Assembly (NCBI RefSeq): GCF_020829495.1
Contig: NZ_JAIVFQ010000073.1
Location: 1 to 34,363, forward strand
Direction: 5' to 3'
DNA: 34,363 nucleotides
Source of the DNA: Nostoc favosum CHAB5714
Lineage (GTDB): Bacteria > Cyanobacteriota > Cyanobacteriia > Cyanobacteriales > Nostocaceae
Under the pieces are notes generated by a model, which saw only the letters and a program-made list of their open reading frames with translations, made no database searches and was not told where the DNA came from. Shown here piece after piece: positions 15,377 through 23,410 of the stretch. Position 1 is the first letter of the stretch, and each line of letters begins with the position of its first letter. The position numbers and the translations under genes are program-made.

Positions 15377-16498
15377 CTAATTTGGGATTATTTCTCCTGC
15401 TTTCACAAAAAGAATTTGGGAGGACTTCAGCCACTGAGAATCAAAAGAACCCAAGTGAGTAGTAGTAATTAGGGTCTGAAAGCGGTCTTGAATAGCATCG
15501 AGCAATTGATTTTGGCGAGATAAATCTAATTCGGCAAGAACATCATCAAGCAATAGCAATGGTGGCTCTTTAACGACTTCTTCAATTAATTGTAATTCTG
15601 CTAATTTTAAGGCTAGAACCAGCGTTCGTTGTTGACCTTGAGAACCGTATTGACGAGCGGGTGTCTGGTTAATAGTTAATTCGATTTCGTCTCGATGGGG
15701 GCCGACAAGAGTAGTGCCTTGGTGCATTTCGGCGATCGCTCGCTGCTGGATTTTTGCTAAAAAAGCTTGCTGCACTTCTTCTGGATGGTTATCCTCTAAA
15801 GGAATATTCGGCACGTACTTGATTTGCAGAACTTCTGTACTACCGCTAATACTGGCGTGCCAAGCACTAGCAATGGGAGCTAATCGTTGTATGGCGCGAT
15901 CGCGTCGTCTAATTACCCTAGTCCCTGTGGTAGCTAACTGTGCATCCCACACCGCCAGTTCTGAGTGTAGAGAGGTTGCATCTAACGTTTCTACATGGCG
16001 TTTTAAAAAGGCATTGCGCTGGCGTAACACATGGTTATACTGCTGCAAAATGTGAGCATAAACTGGTTCGAGTTGAATTAAGAGTGTATCTAACCAGTTG
16101 CGGCGACCTTCCGGGCCGCCGCGTACCAGTTCTAAATCGAGGCTAGAAAATTGGACTGCATTGAGAACGCCGAGAAAATCCATTTGGCGGCGGATAGATT
16201 CACCGTTGAGGGCTACGCTACGGCGACCATTGCGGCGCAGGGTTAAAGTAAGGTCACTAACGCCTGTTTGTCGCTCAAGGGTGGCATTAATTTGGGCTAT
16301 GGCTTCCCCTTCTTGAACCAAATCGCGATCGCGGGTCATTCGGTGCGATCGCAATGTCGCCAGCAACTCCACCGCCTCTAACAAATTCGACTTTCCCTGA
16401 GCGTTATTACCTACCAAAATTGTTTTGGCAGCATTAAACTCAACGTTCTGGTTTTGATAATTACGAAATTGTCGGAGGTTTAGAGTTTTCAGGTACAT
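15377..16498 (-). CDS. recF: DNA replication/repair protein RecF
   Basis: 373 aa from ATG 16498 (MYLKTLNLRQFRNY), the usual RecF N-terminus. The frame stays open 21 codons further upstream, but that part is encoded by tandem-repeat DNA (low-complexity Ser/Pro/Leu) and is not likely protein. Walker A VGNNAQGKSNLLEAV, ABC-type signature GSQGQQRTLVLALKLAEL and Walker B LLLLDDVLAELD are all present. RecF is an SMC-like ATPase that binds gaps and, with RecO and RecR, directs RecA loading. It lies downstream of the Ca2+ ATPase gene on the same strand, without functional connection. Confidence 0.95.
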   Translation of the reverse strand: MYLKTLNLRQFRNYQNQNVEFNAAKTILVGNNAQGKSNLLEAVELLATLRSHRMTRDRDLVQEGEAIAQINATLERQTGVSDLTLTLRRNGRRSVALNGESIRRQMDFLGVLNAVQFSSLDLELVRGGPEGRRNWLDTLLIQLEPVYAHILQQYNHVLRQRNAFLKRHVETLDATSLHSELAVWDAQLATTGTRVIRRRDRAIQRLAPIASAWHASISGSTEVLQIKYVPNIPLEDNHPEEVQQAFLAKIQQRAIAEMHQGTTLVGPHRDEIELTINQTPARQYGSQGQQRTLVLALKLAELQLIEEVVKEPPLLLLDDVLAELDLSRQNQLLDAIQDRFQTLITTTHLGSFDSQWLKSSQILFVKAGEIIPN

Positions 16499-16501
16499 AT
16501 T

Positions 16502-16603
<102 letters not shown>

Positions 16604-16609
16604 CCCCAT

Positions 16610-19468
16610 TTACACAGCCTTCTTGCCCATAATCCGCAGAAATATCTTCTCCGCTTCAATCCACACAAACATTAAGGCACTGAAGCCAATACAAACCCCC
16701 AACTCTTGCAGATTCAGGTAGTGAGTACCAAAGAAATCTCGCAGGGGTGGGACGTAAACTAGCATCAACTGCAAAATCGTGGTGACAACAACAGCCGCTA
16801 GTACAAATATATTGGAGAAGGGATTCATCTCGATGGCCAGTCGGTTGTTGGAGCGAATGGCGATCGCATGACCCATTTGGGCAAGACACAAGGTAGTAAA
16901 TACCATCGTCTTCCAAGCTTCGGGATTGCCCTGATACTCAGGGGCATGGGTATGTTGATAAGCCCACCACATTAAGGCAATGCTGATAATGGCAAAAATG
17001 ATACCAATGCGAATCATGTAAGAACCCAATCCCCTAGCGAAAATACTTTCGCGGGGACTAAAAGGCGGACGTTGCATCACATCAGGTTCTGGAGGTTCCA
17101 CAGCTAATGCCAAGGCTGGTAAACCGTCTGTTACCAAGTTCATCCAGAGAATTTGTAAGGGGGTAAGGGGAACGCCTCCCAAACCAATTAAGGGTGCTGC
17201 TGCAATGGTGATAACTTCGCCAATGTTACTGCCCAGAATGTATTTAATAAAGCGGCGGATATTGGTGTAAACAACTCTACCTTCCTTGGTGGCGCTGACA
17301 ATGGTGGCGAAGTTGTCATCAAGTAACACCATATCACTGGCTTCTTTACTTACATCAGTGCCAGTAATGCCCATTGCAATCCCAATGTCGGCTTGTTTGA
17401 GGGCTGGGGCATCGTTAACACCATCACCCGTCATTGCTACAAATCGACCCCGGCGTTGCAGTGCTTGGACAATTCGCAGTTTGTGTTCTGGGGAAACCCT
17501 GGCATAGATGCTCACCAAGTCAACATTTTGCTCTAATTCCTGGTCACTCATCCGTTGCAATTCTTGACCTGTGAGGACACGTGCGCCTTCCTCAGCAATT
17601 CCCAAATCGGTAGCGATCGCTCGTGCTGTTAATTGGTGGTCGCCAGTAATCATCACTGGGCGAATGCCTGCATCTCGACACTCTTGGACTGCTGCCCTTA
17701 CCTCTGGGCGTGGCGCATCTAACATTCCTACCAATCCCAGCCACACCAAGCCTTGCTCAGATGCTTCGTCTGAACCTTCTGGTGGAATTTCTGCCAGGGG
17801 TTTGTAGGCAAAACCTAATACCCGCAAACCTTTACTCGCCATTTGGTCATTTTCTGCCAAAATGTTTTGGCGTTGTGCTTCAGTTAAGGGGGGTGTGTCA
17901 TTACCCAAATGAATTTGAGTGGAACGTGCCAAGATTAACTCTGGAGAACCTTTGGTAAACATTAAGTAAGGTTCAGATTGGATCAAGCCAGCGATCGCTG
18001 GGTCAACGCCTCTCGAAGATGCGTCACCTGTAGCGACTCCCTCCACCTGAGAAATCACGCTCATCCGCTTGCGTTCCGAGGAGAAGGGAAACTCTGCAAC
18101 ACGAGGTAATTTACTGTTCCACTGGTCTTTTTCGATTCCAGCTTTTCCCGCCAGTGTTAACAATGCCCCCTCTGTAGGATCGCCCAAAATTGCCCATTCA
18201 CCTTGTTCTTTTTGCAACGCCGAATCATTACAAACAGCACAAGCAACAGATAACGCTGAGATTTCTGGAGATTCCTCTAGGGAAATTTTTCGACCATCTA
18301 ACTGAAAGTCTCCTGTGGGAGCATAACCTTCGCCGATGACGCGAAAAGTTTTGTTATTGGTGTAAACCGATTGCACGACCATTTTATTTTGCGTCAGCGT
18401 GCCGGTTTTATCAGAACAAATTGTGGTTACAGAACCCAAAGTTTCCACTGCGGGCAGTTTGCGAATCAAGGCATTTTGGCGCACCATTCGCTGGGTTCCC
18501 AGCGCTAGAGTCACGGTAATTACAGCAGGTAAACCTTCTGGCACTACAGCAACCGCCATACTCAAGGAAACTTCCAAGAGTTGTTGGATGTTGCTAAAGC
18601 CTCTTGCCTGGATCACACCGCCGACGACAACGATCGCCACGAGAATCAAAGAACCCGTAACCAGGACGTTGCCTAGTTGAGTCATCCGTTGCTGTAACGG
18701 TGTCGGTTCACTTTCCACCGCCTGCAACATGGTGGCAATTTTGCCTAGTTCTGTAGTCATTCCGGTGTTCGTCACCAGAACCTTGGCTCGTCCTTGGACT
18801 ACTTCAGTTCCTTGAAACACGACATTTAAGCGATCGCCTAATGATGTTTCCTCCGGCAATTTGAGTGATGCCTGTTTATTCACGGCTTCGGCTTCACCAG
18901 TCAATGCCGACTCACGCACTTGTAAATTAGACTGTTCTATCAAGCGTCCATCTGCGGCTATCTGCATCCCAGCTTCCAGCAGCATTACATCCCCTGGAAC
19001 TAGATCCTTGGCTGCTATCTCCACTAGTCTAGCGTCGCGGATGACGCGCACTAAGGGAGAGGTCATTTTTTTCAGGGCTGCCAAGGCTTTTTCGGCACGG
19101 CTTTCTTGGACGTAGCCGAGTATGCCATTCAGGATGACAATTGCTAAGATAGCGATGGTGTCTTTAAATGGCACTTCACCAGGCTTCAAGCGACCCTCCC
19201 GCAAAGCCATCAGGTCTAAAAAGCCAGAAATCAGAGCTACGCCAATCAGCATCAACAACATAATGTTCTTGAACTGATCCAGCAGGATTTCCCAAGTACT
19301 ACGGCCAGCAGTTTCTTCAAGTTCGTTGGCCCCGTACTTTTGCAATCTCTGTTGAATTTCTTGGGGTGTTAAGCCACTGTCTGCATTACTATCGAGCAGG
19401 TCTAGCGCTTTATCAACTTCTAAACTATGCCAAACGGCGGCACCTTCAGGCAGAGAATTAGCAGACAT
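16610..19468 (-). CDS. P-type Ca2+-transporting ATPase (PacL/SERCA-like)
   Basis: 952 aa from ATG 19468 (MSANSLPEG); a GTG 12 nt earlier is less likely because homologs begin near MSANSLP. P-type features: cation-ATPase N-terminal domain, TGEA actuator loop (ALTGEAEAV), phosphorylation site DKTGTLT (Asp353), nucleotide-binding domain, and TGDGVNDAPALKQADIGIAM. Ca2+ ligands of the SERCA site are recognisable: PEGLP in M4, SNIGEV in M5, NLVTDGLP in M6. It therefore probably exports Ca2+ across the plasma membrane. Ten membrane helices are expected. It is divergently oriented from the transglutaminase gene. Confidence 0.92.
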   Translation of the reverse strand: MSANSLPEGAAVWHSLEVDKALDLLDSNADSGLTPQEIQQRLQKYGANELEETAGRSTWEILLDQFKNIMLLMLIGVALISGFLDLMALREGRLKPGEVPFKDTIAILAIVILNGILGYVQESRAEKALAALKKMTSPLVRVIRDARLVEIAAKDLVPGDVMLLEAGMQIAADGRLIEQSNLQVRESALTGEAEAVNKQASLKLPEETSLGDRLNVVFQGTEVVQGRAKVLVTNTGMTTELGKIATMLQAVESEPTPLQQRMTQLGNVLVTGSLILVAIVVVGGVIQARGFSNIQQLLEVSLSMAVAVVPEGLPAVITVTLALGTQRMVRQNALIRKLPAVETLGSVTTICSDKTGTLTQNKMVVQSVYTNNKTFRVIGEGYAPTGDFQLDGRKISLEESPEISALSVACAVCNDSALQKEQGEWAILGDPTEGALLTLAGKAGIEKDQWNSKLPRVAEFPFSSERKRMSVISQVEGVATGDASSRGVDPAIAGLIQSEPYLMFTKGSPELILARSTQIHLGNDTPPLTEAQRQNILAENDQMASKGLRVLGFAYKPLAEIPPEGSDEASEQGLVWLGLVGMLDAPRPEVRAAVQECRDAGIRPVMITGDHQLTARAIATDLGIAEEGARVLTGQELQRMSDQELEQNVDLVSIYARVSPEHKLRIVQALQRRGRFVAMTGDGVNDAPALKQADIGIAMGITGTDVSKEASDMVLLDDNFATIVSATKEGRVVYTNIRRFIKYILGSNIGEVITIAAAPLIGLGGVPLTPLQILWMNLVTDGLPALALAVEPPEPDVMQRPPFSPRESIFARGLGSYMIRIGIIFAIISIALMWWAYQHTHAPEYQGNPEAWKTMVFTTLCLAQMGHAIAIRSNNRLAIEMNPFSNIFVLAAVVVTTILQLMLVYVPPLRDFFGTHYLNLQELGVCIGFSALMFVWIEAEKIFLRIMGKKAV

Positions 19469-19951
19469 CGTGTAGGTCACAGCAAATGGTTACAAAATTT
19501 GATCATAATTTAGTGATGGCAGGAATTCCATCTTTTAAAGTTACATTAAGGCGATCGCCCAGTTGCATGAGTGTATCTGTAATTCTTAACATTTGTAAAT
19601 TTATTTTTTTTGAGATAGTGTTATCTCTCACGAAAGAGTTTTTCGGAACACATTGTACCGATAATTATGAGTAATAGAGCTTTGAGGCTTAGTTACAGAG
19701 CATCTGCGACAATTAATTTTAAGCTGCCATTGCTTTAATTTACATCTAGTCAACAGCCAAAATGCATGGCACGATTGCATTTTATTTTGAATTTTGTCCA
19801 AAGTTGAGCCAGTCGCTTGCTTGCGTATTTCCGCGCTCAAGTGAACTGGCGTGCCAGTAGGGTTACCCGAACTAGGAAACTTTTCAAGGCAAATTTTGAA
19901 TTTTGAATTGCTTAAGCGTGCTAAACCATTCAAGAAATATGATTAATTAAT
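19469..19951. other. 483-nt divergent promoter region
   Basis: No gene is supported. It contains an ACTGGC-gt-GCCAGT inverted motif (19845-19858) that could be an operator or part of a dispersed repeat, and a short AATTTTGAATTTTGAATT string near 19893, again of 7-bp periodicity. Confidence 0.5.
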
Positions 19952-21622
19952 ATGAGTTTTGCACTCCCCACTTTGACCGTTAGCCAGATGTTTGGGCAAA
20001 AGACAATTCGACCGCTTACTGCTGCTACCCTGTGTGGCATTACTTTCATCAAAGATAGACTGATTGCCATTGACAGTATTAAAGGGCATCTACTAGAAAT
20101 TGATCCCACCTCTGACAACAGCAAAATTCTCAATCCCCATCAAGTTAAAGAATTTACTGATGTCACTGGTCTAGCTGCGTGGGAAGATACCCTGTGGGTG
20201 AGCCGAGAAAATAGTGTTTACTTGTGCAAGCTCAATGCTCTGGGTCTGGAACATTTTGTGACATTGCCTTATCCTGCTGACGGCGTTGCTGTTTGGGAAA
20301 CAACAGTTTATGTCAGTTGCCAAAGGCTAGGCTACATTCTGATTTATGACCGTGAAACGCGAAAAGAGATTACCAGGTTTTATGCACCAGGCGTTGGGAT
20401 AGAGAATTTAGCAGTTACCCAGGAAATGCTGTGGATTTGCGATCGCACCGAACAATCAGTTTACGCGATGGATAGGGCCACAGGAGAACTTCAATTTAGT
20501 GTCCTGACACCCTTTGAATGCCCCACAGGCATAGCAATACATAAAAATGGCGAAACAGGCAAAGAAAGTATTTACGTCGCTTACGCCTCAGAGGAGGCTT
20601 ATATTCGGGACAACCCAAATGCTGATCCGAGTCATGAGCTAACATTCCGCGATCGCACTTTTATTCACCCTCTGTATTATCATTACCAGCCAGATAAGCG
20701 CTACGCCCTCTCTAATGGCTATCTCATTGAAATGTCTTATGCTGAGGAAATTGCACCCTTAGATGAAGTTTATTTACCTGACGTGGAATGGCGCATCGCC
20801 TTACCATCCGAAACTGAGCGTCAAAAGGTGAAACACGTTGAACCCATTGGTATACCCTTTACCGAAGAAGTGGTACAGGGGCAACGTGTAGCAGTCTTTA
20901 AATTTGATTCTCTTGCCCCAGGTGAACGGCATATATTTGGCTGGAAAGCACTTTTGGAAGTTCGCGGTATTAAGTATCGCATCACACCCAGAGATGTAGA
21001 AGATATACCTCAACTGTCTTCAGAATTAGAAACACGCTACCTAGTGGATGACGACGATTTAGCAATGGATACTACCATTGTTCGCCGTGCCGCCAGAGAA
21101 GCGATTGGTTCTGAAACCAATGTGCTGCGGAAAATGCACAGCATCCGCAATTACGTCTATGATGAGTTGTCTTATGGTATTAAACCTTACATTGACACGC
21201 CAGATACAGTTTTAGAACGGGGCGTTGGTTCCTGTGGCGAATATGTCGGCGTTTTACTTGCCCTATCCCGTTTAAATGGCATCCCCTGCCGCACCGTAGG
21301 TAGGTACAAATGCCCTCCCCATAGTGACTTACTAGGAGTACCCCTACAACCCGACTTTAATCATGTTTGGTTGGAGTTCTACGTCCCGAATTTTGGCTGG
21401 TTGCCAATGGAATCAAATCCTGACGATGTGGGTGAAGGTGGCCCTTATCCCACGCGCTTTTTTATGGGCTTATGCTGGTATCACATTGAAATTGGTAAAG
21501 GTATCACCTTTGAAACCGTGACAAGTCAAGGTGAGCGGCTAACCAAAGAAGATATCCCCATTGGCGATTTGGCGATAAATCATATCCGGTTCACAATTCT
21601 TAAAGAATTACCGCCTTTTTAA
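19952..21622 (+). CDS. Transglutaminase-like protein with N-terminal propeller-type repeats
   Basis: 556 aa, no signal peptide, probably cytoplasmic. Residues about 25-235 show repeated blocks typical of YVTN/NHL-type beta-propellers (ITFIKDRLIAIDSIKG, LAAWEDTLWVSREN, VAVWETTVYVSC, LAVTQEMLWICDRT). Residues about 385-510 are a transglutaminase-like cysteine-protease fold. Catalytic Cys428 sits in GVGSCGEY and His471 in NHVWLEFY. The third-residue segment is GWLPMESNPDD, where the usual Asp (as in GWxPxDP) is Glu487, unless a following Asp serves. The family is used for peptide or protein cleavage or cross-linking; the substrate is unknown. The propeller may present a ligand to the enzyme. Confidence 0.75.
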   Translation: MSFALPTLTVSQMFGQKTIRPLTAATLCGITFIKDRLIAIDSIKGHLLEIDPTSDNSKILNPHQVKEFTDVTGLAAWEDTLWVSRENSVYLCKLNALGLEHFVTLPYPADGVAVWETTVYVSCQRLGYILIYDRETRKEITRFYAPGVGIENLAVTQEMLWICDRTEQSVYAMDRATGELQFSVLTPFECPTGIAIHKNGETGKESIYVAYASEEAYIRDNPNADPSHELTFRDRTFIHPLYYHYQPDKRYALSNGYLIEMSYAEEIAPLDEVYLPDVEWRIALPSETERQKVKHVEPIGIPFTEEVVQGQRVAVFKFDSLAPGERHIFGWKALLEVRGIKYRITPRDVEDIPQLSSELETRYLVDDDDLAMDTTIVRRAAREAIGSETNVLRKMHSIRNYVYDELSYGIKPYIDTPDTVLERGVGSCGEYVGVLLALSRLNGIPCRTVGRYKCPPHSDLLGVPLQPDFNHVWLEFYVPNFGWLPMESNPDDVGEGGPYPTRFFMGLCWYHIEIGKGITFETVTSQGERLTKEDIPIGDLAINHIRFTILKELPPF

Positions 21623-21667
21623 ATTAGGGTATTGAGAATTGGGGAAAGACTATCAGAAAGTGAGTAG

Positions 21668-21695
21668 GGTGTGTTATGCCGTAGGCTAACGCACC
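21668..21695. repeat. Short dispersed palindrome GGTGTGTTA...TAACGCACC
   Basis: Arms of 9 nt (21668-21676 and 21687-21695) with a single G-T type mismatch and a loop TGCCGTAGGC. This is a very common cyanobacterial intergenic repeat and might also terminate the transglutaminase transcript. Confidence 0.65.
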
Positions 21696-21709
21696 TTAAT
21701 ACTGTCTGC

Positions 21710-22057
21710 TTAACCATTATTTTCGTCTATTTCTAAACTCTTGTTCCTATTCAAGTATTCTTCAAACAATTCAAAAAATTTCTGTAGTGCCTCATCCTCG
21801 TCTACAGAAGAGAAAAAAATTATCTTAGACCATGACTGACCTGAGTGAATTCTATATTTTTCTTGAACCCATAATTGAAAACCTTCAAATTCCCTTTCCT
21901 ACTCAGTTGGGAGTACGCCAACCTCTCTTTGAGCTAGACTGTATCCTCGTAGAAGCATATCTAGCTTAGTAATAGAATTATTACCTAAGTACATTCCAGG
22001 TCTTTTTTTGATAAGCTGTCGTGTCTTTAATTTTCCAGAGTGTTCCTGTGGCAACAA
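21710..22057 (-). pseudogene. Broken gene of the RPGMYLG type (immunity-protein-like)
   Basis: The minus strand reads from about 22057 (TTG codons, no good start) TRQLIKKRPGMYLGNNSITK and KLDMLLRGYSLAQREVG, then TAG at 21899-21901. It continues in frame with EFEGFQLWVQEKYRIHSG, IIFFSSVDEDEALQKFFELF and a TAA at 21710-21712. The KRPGMYxG...GY...F pattern and the acidic end DEDEALxxFFELFEE recall small bacterial proteins often found as immunity partners of toxins; this assignment is from memory. One nonsense codon and the missing start indicate decay. The open frame continues to a TAA near 22115, so the original start could lie there. Confidence 0.55.
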
Positions 22058-22266
22058 GGGCTTCAAACCATAAAAAGTGCAAGTTATACGCGCAACAGCT
22101 TACTACCCAGAAGCTCATAGAGAGGGCGTACAGAAATTATCAAATCATTCCCAGAATAGTTAAAACTTCTTCCATTCTCATCTTTTTTTGAACTCTCGTC
22201 ATGTTTTAAAAACCTTTGAAAAACCATATACTTATTTTCTCCCAAACAACTTAGTGGTAAAATTAT

Positions 22267-22281
22267 TGATATTAATTATCA
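22267..22281. promoter_or_regulatory. Fur-like palindrome upstream of the siderophore regulator
   Basis: TGATA-ttaat-TATCA stands 23 nt before the regulator start, within an AT-rich GATATTAATTATCATT string resembling half-sites of Fur boxes (GATAATGATAATCATTATC). Position and neighbours fit iron repression of the pchR-like gene. Assignment is by eye and not scored. Confidence 0.45.
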
Positions 22282-22304
22282 TTAAACTTTGAGATTTGCC
22301 AGTA

Positions 22305-23303
22305 ATGACAATCACCTTAACAATTAAAGACTACGATGAACTGTTGAAGACAAGTAAGGAAAATACTACCTGCTACTCAGCATTAGAACCATGTGAATAT
22401 ATTGATGAAATGCCCAAACGTCTCGGTAGAGGTTACTATCGAGAAATGGAAGTGTATCCTGAACTTTCGCTAATTATTTTCGATAAAGAATATCATCACG
22501 ATCTTGTACTTAAAATCCCAGTGAGTAATCATCCTCTCCAGTTTGGTGCTTTAGCTTTAGGGATGTACACAGATACTTATGGGCAGGTTGGGGGAGGGCA
22601 TACATTTATTTCTGGTAGCGGGGTTCAGCACAAACATGATTCATCTTATCGCCACTCCCAAAGGATTCTGGGTGTTGATATAATAATGCCACCGGAGTTG
22701 TTGAGGACTTTTTTCCCTGGAAAGGATGGAGAAATGCTGCCTCAGTTGAAATTTTTGGCAAAAGAAAGCGACTGGCAAACATTACTTTACCCCAAAACTA
22801 ATGCAGCGATCCAAAGCGTTGTGCTGCAAATTATTAACTGCCCCTATCAGGGAACAGCCAAGCGGATGTATTTGCAGGGTAAGGTAATAGAATTGATGGC
22901 TTTGCAGTTAGCTCCTTTTTTGGCAGATAATACACAATCACAATTACCACCACGATTAAAAAGAGAAACTATTGCCAAGATTCATCACGCCAAAGAAATT
23001 TTACAAGCACGTTTGGAGAATCCACCGTTATTGTCAGAGTTGGCACAACAGTTAGGTGTGAGTGAGAGTACCCTGCAAAGAGGGTTTCAGATGCAGTTCG
23101 GCACAACGGTGTTTGGTTATTTGACGAATCAGCGTATGGAACAAGCGCATCAGCTGTTACAGAATCGTAATTTTACAGTTGCCGAAGTTGCTAACATCGT
23201 CGGTTATGCTCATTTAGGACACTTTGCTGCTGCCTTTAAGCGCAAGTTTGGCATGACACCACGAGAATGTTTTTTAGGCAAAAAGCTTGTTTCGGGACTA
23301 TAA
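22305..23303 (+). CDS. AraC-family regulator, PchR-like, of a siderophore locus
   Basis: 332 aa. ATG 22305 is chosen over TTG 22296. The C-terminal 100 residues contain two helix-turn-helix units: LLSELAQQLGVSESTLQRGF and VAEVANIVGYAHLGHFAAAF followed by KRKFGMTPREC. The N-terminal part (residues 1-200) is the ligand-sensing domain of the PchR subgroup, with MYTDTYGQVGGGHTFISGSG. PchR-type regulators sense an imported ferric siderophore and activate the receptor gene, which here follows directly (107 nt). A Fur-like palindrome lies in front, so iron starvation would allow its expression. Confidence 0.88.
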   Translation: MTITLTIKDYDELLKTSKENTTCYSALEPCEYIDEMPKRLGRGYYREMEVYPELSLIIFDKEYHHDLVLKIPVSNHPLQFGALALGMYTDTYGQVGGGHTFISGSGVQHKHDSSYRHSQRILGVDIIMPPELLRTFFPGKDGEMLPQLKFLAKESDWQTLLYPKTNAAIQSVVLQIINCPYQGTAKRMYLQGKVIELMALQLAPFLADNTQSQLPPRLKRETIAKIHHAKEILQARLENPPLLSELAQQLGVSESTLQRGFQMQFGTTVFGYLTNQRMEQAHQLLQNRNFTVAEVANIVGYAHLGHFAAAFKRKFGMTPRECFLGKKLVSGL

Positions 23304-23410
23304 GACTGTTTTGGGATAGACTCAATTCGCTCTACTCTTCTACACTCTGGTTTATTGCAATTAAGAAATATACGCAATAAGCAGTATTGTATAGTGGTGT
23401 AGGGAGTGGT

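Noticed and set aside
19486..19674. 62-aa plus-strand frame before the transglutaminase gene
   Set aside because: No similarity, no Shine-Dalgarno, AT-rich promoter-like region.
19845..19858. ACTGGC-gt-GCCAGT as a hairpin
   Set aside because: The 2-nt spacer is too short for an RNA loop; it might be a protein site but nothing supports a specific regulator.
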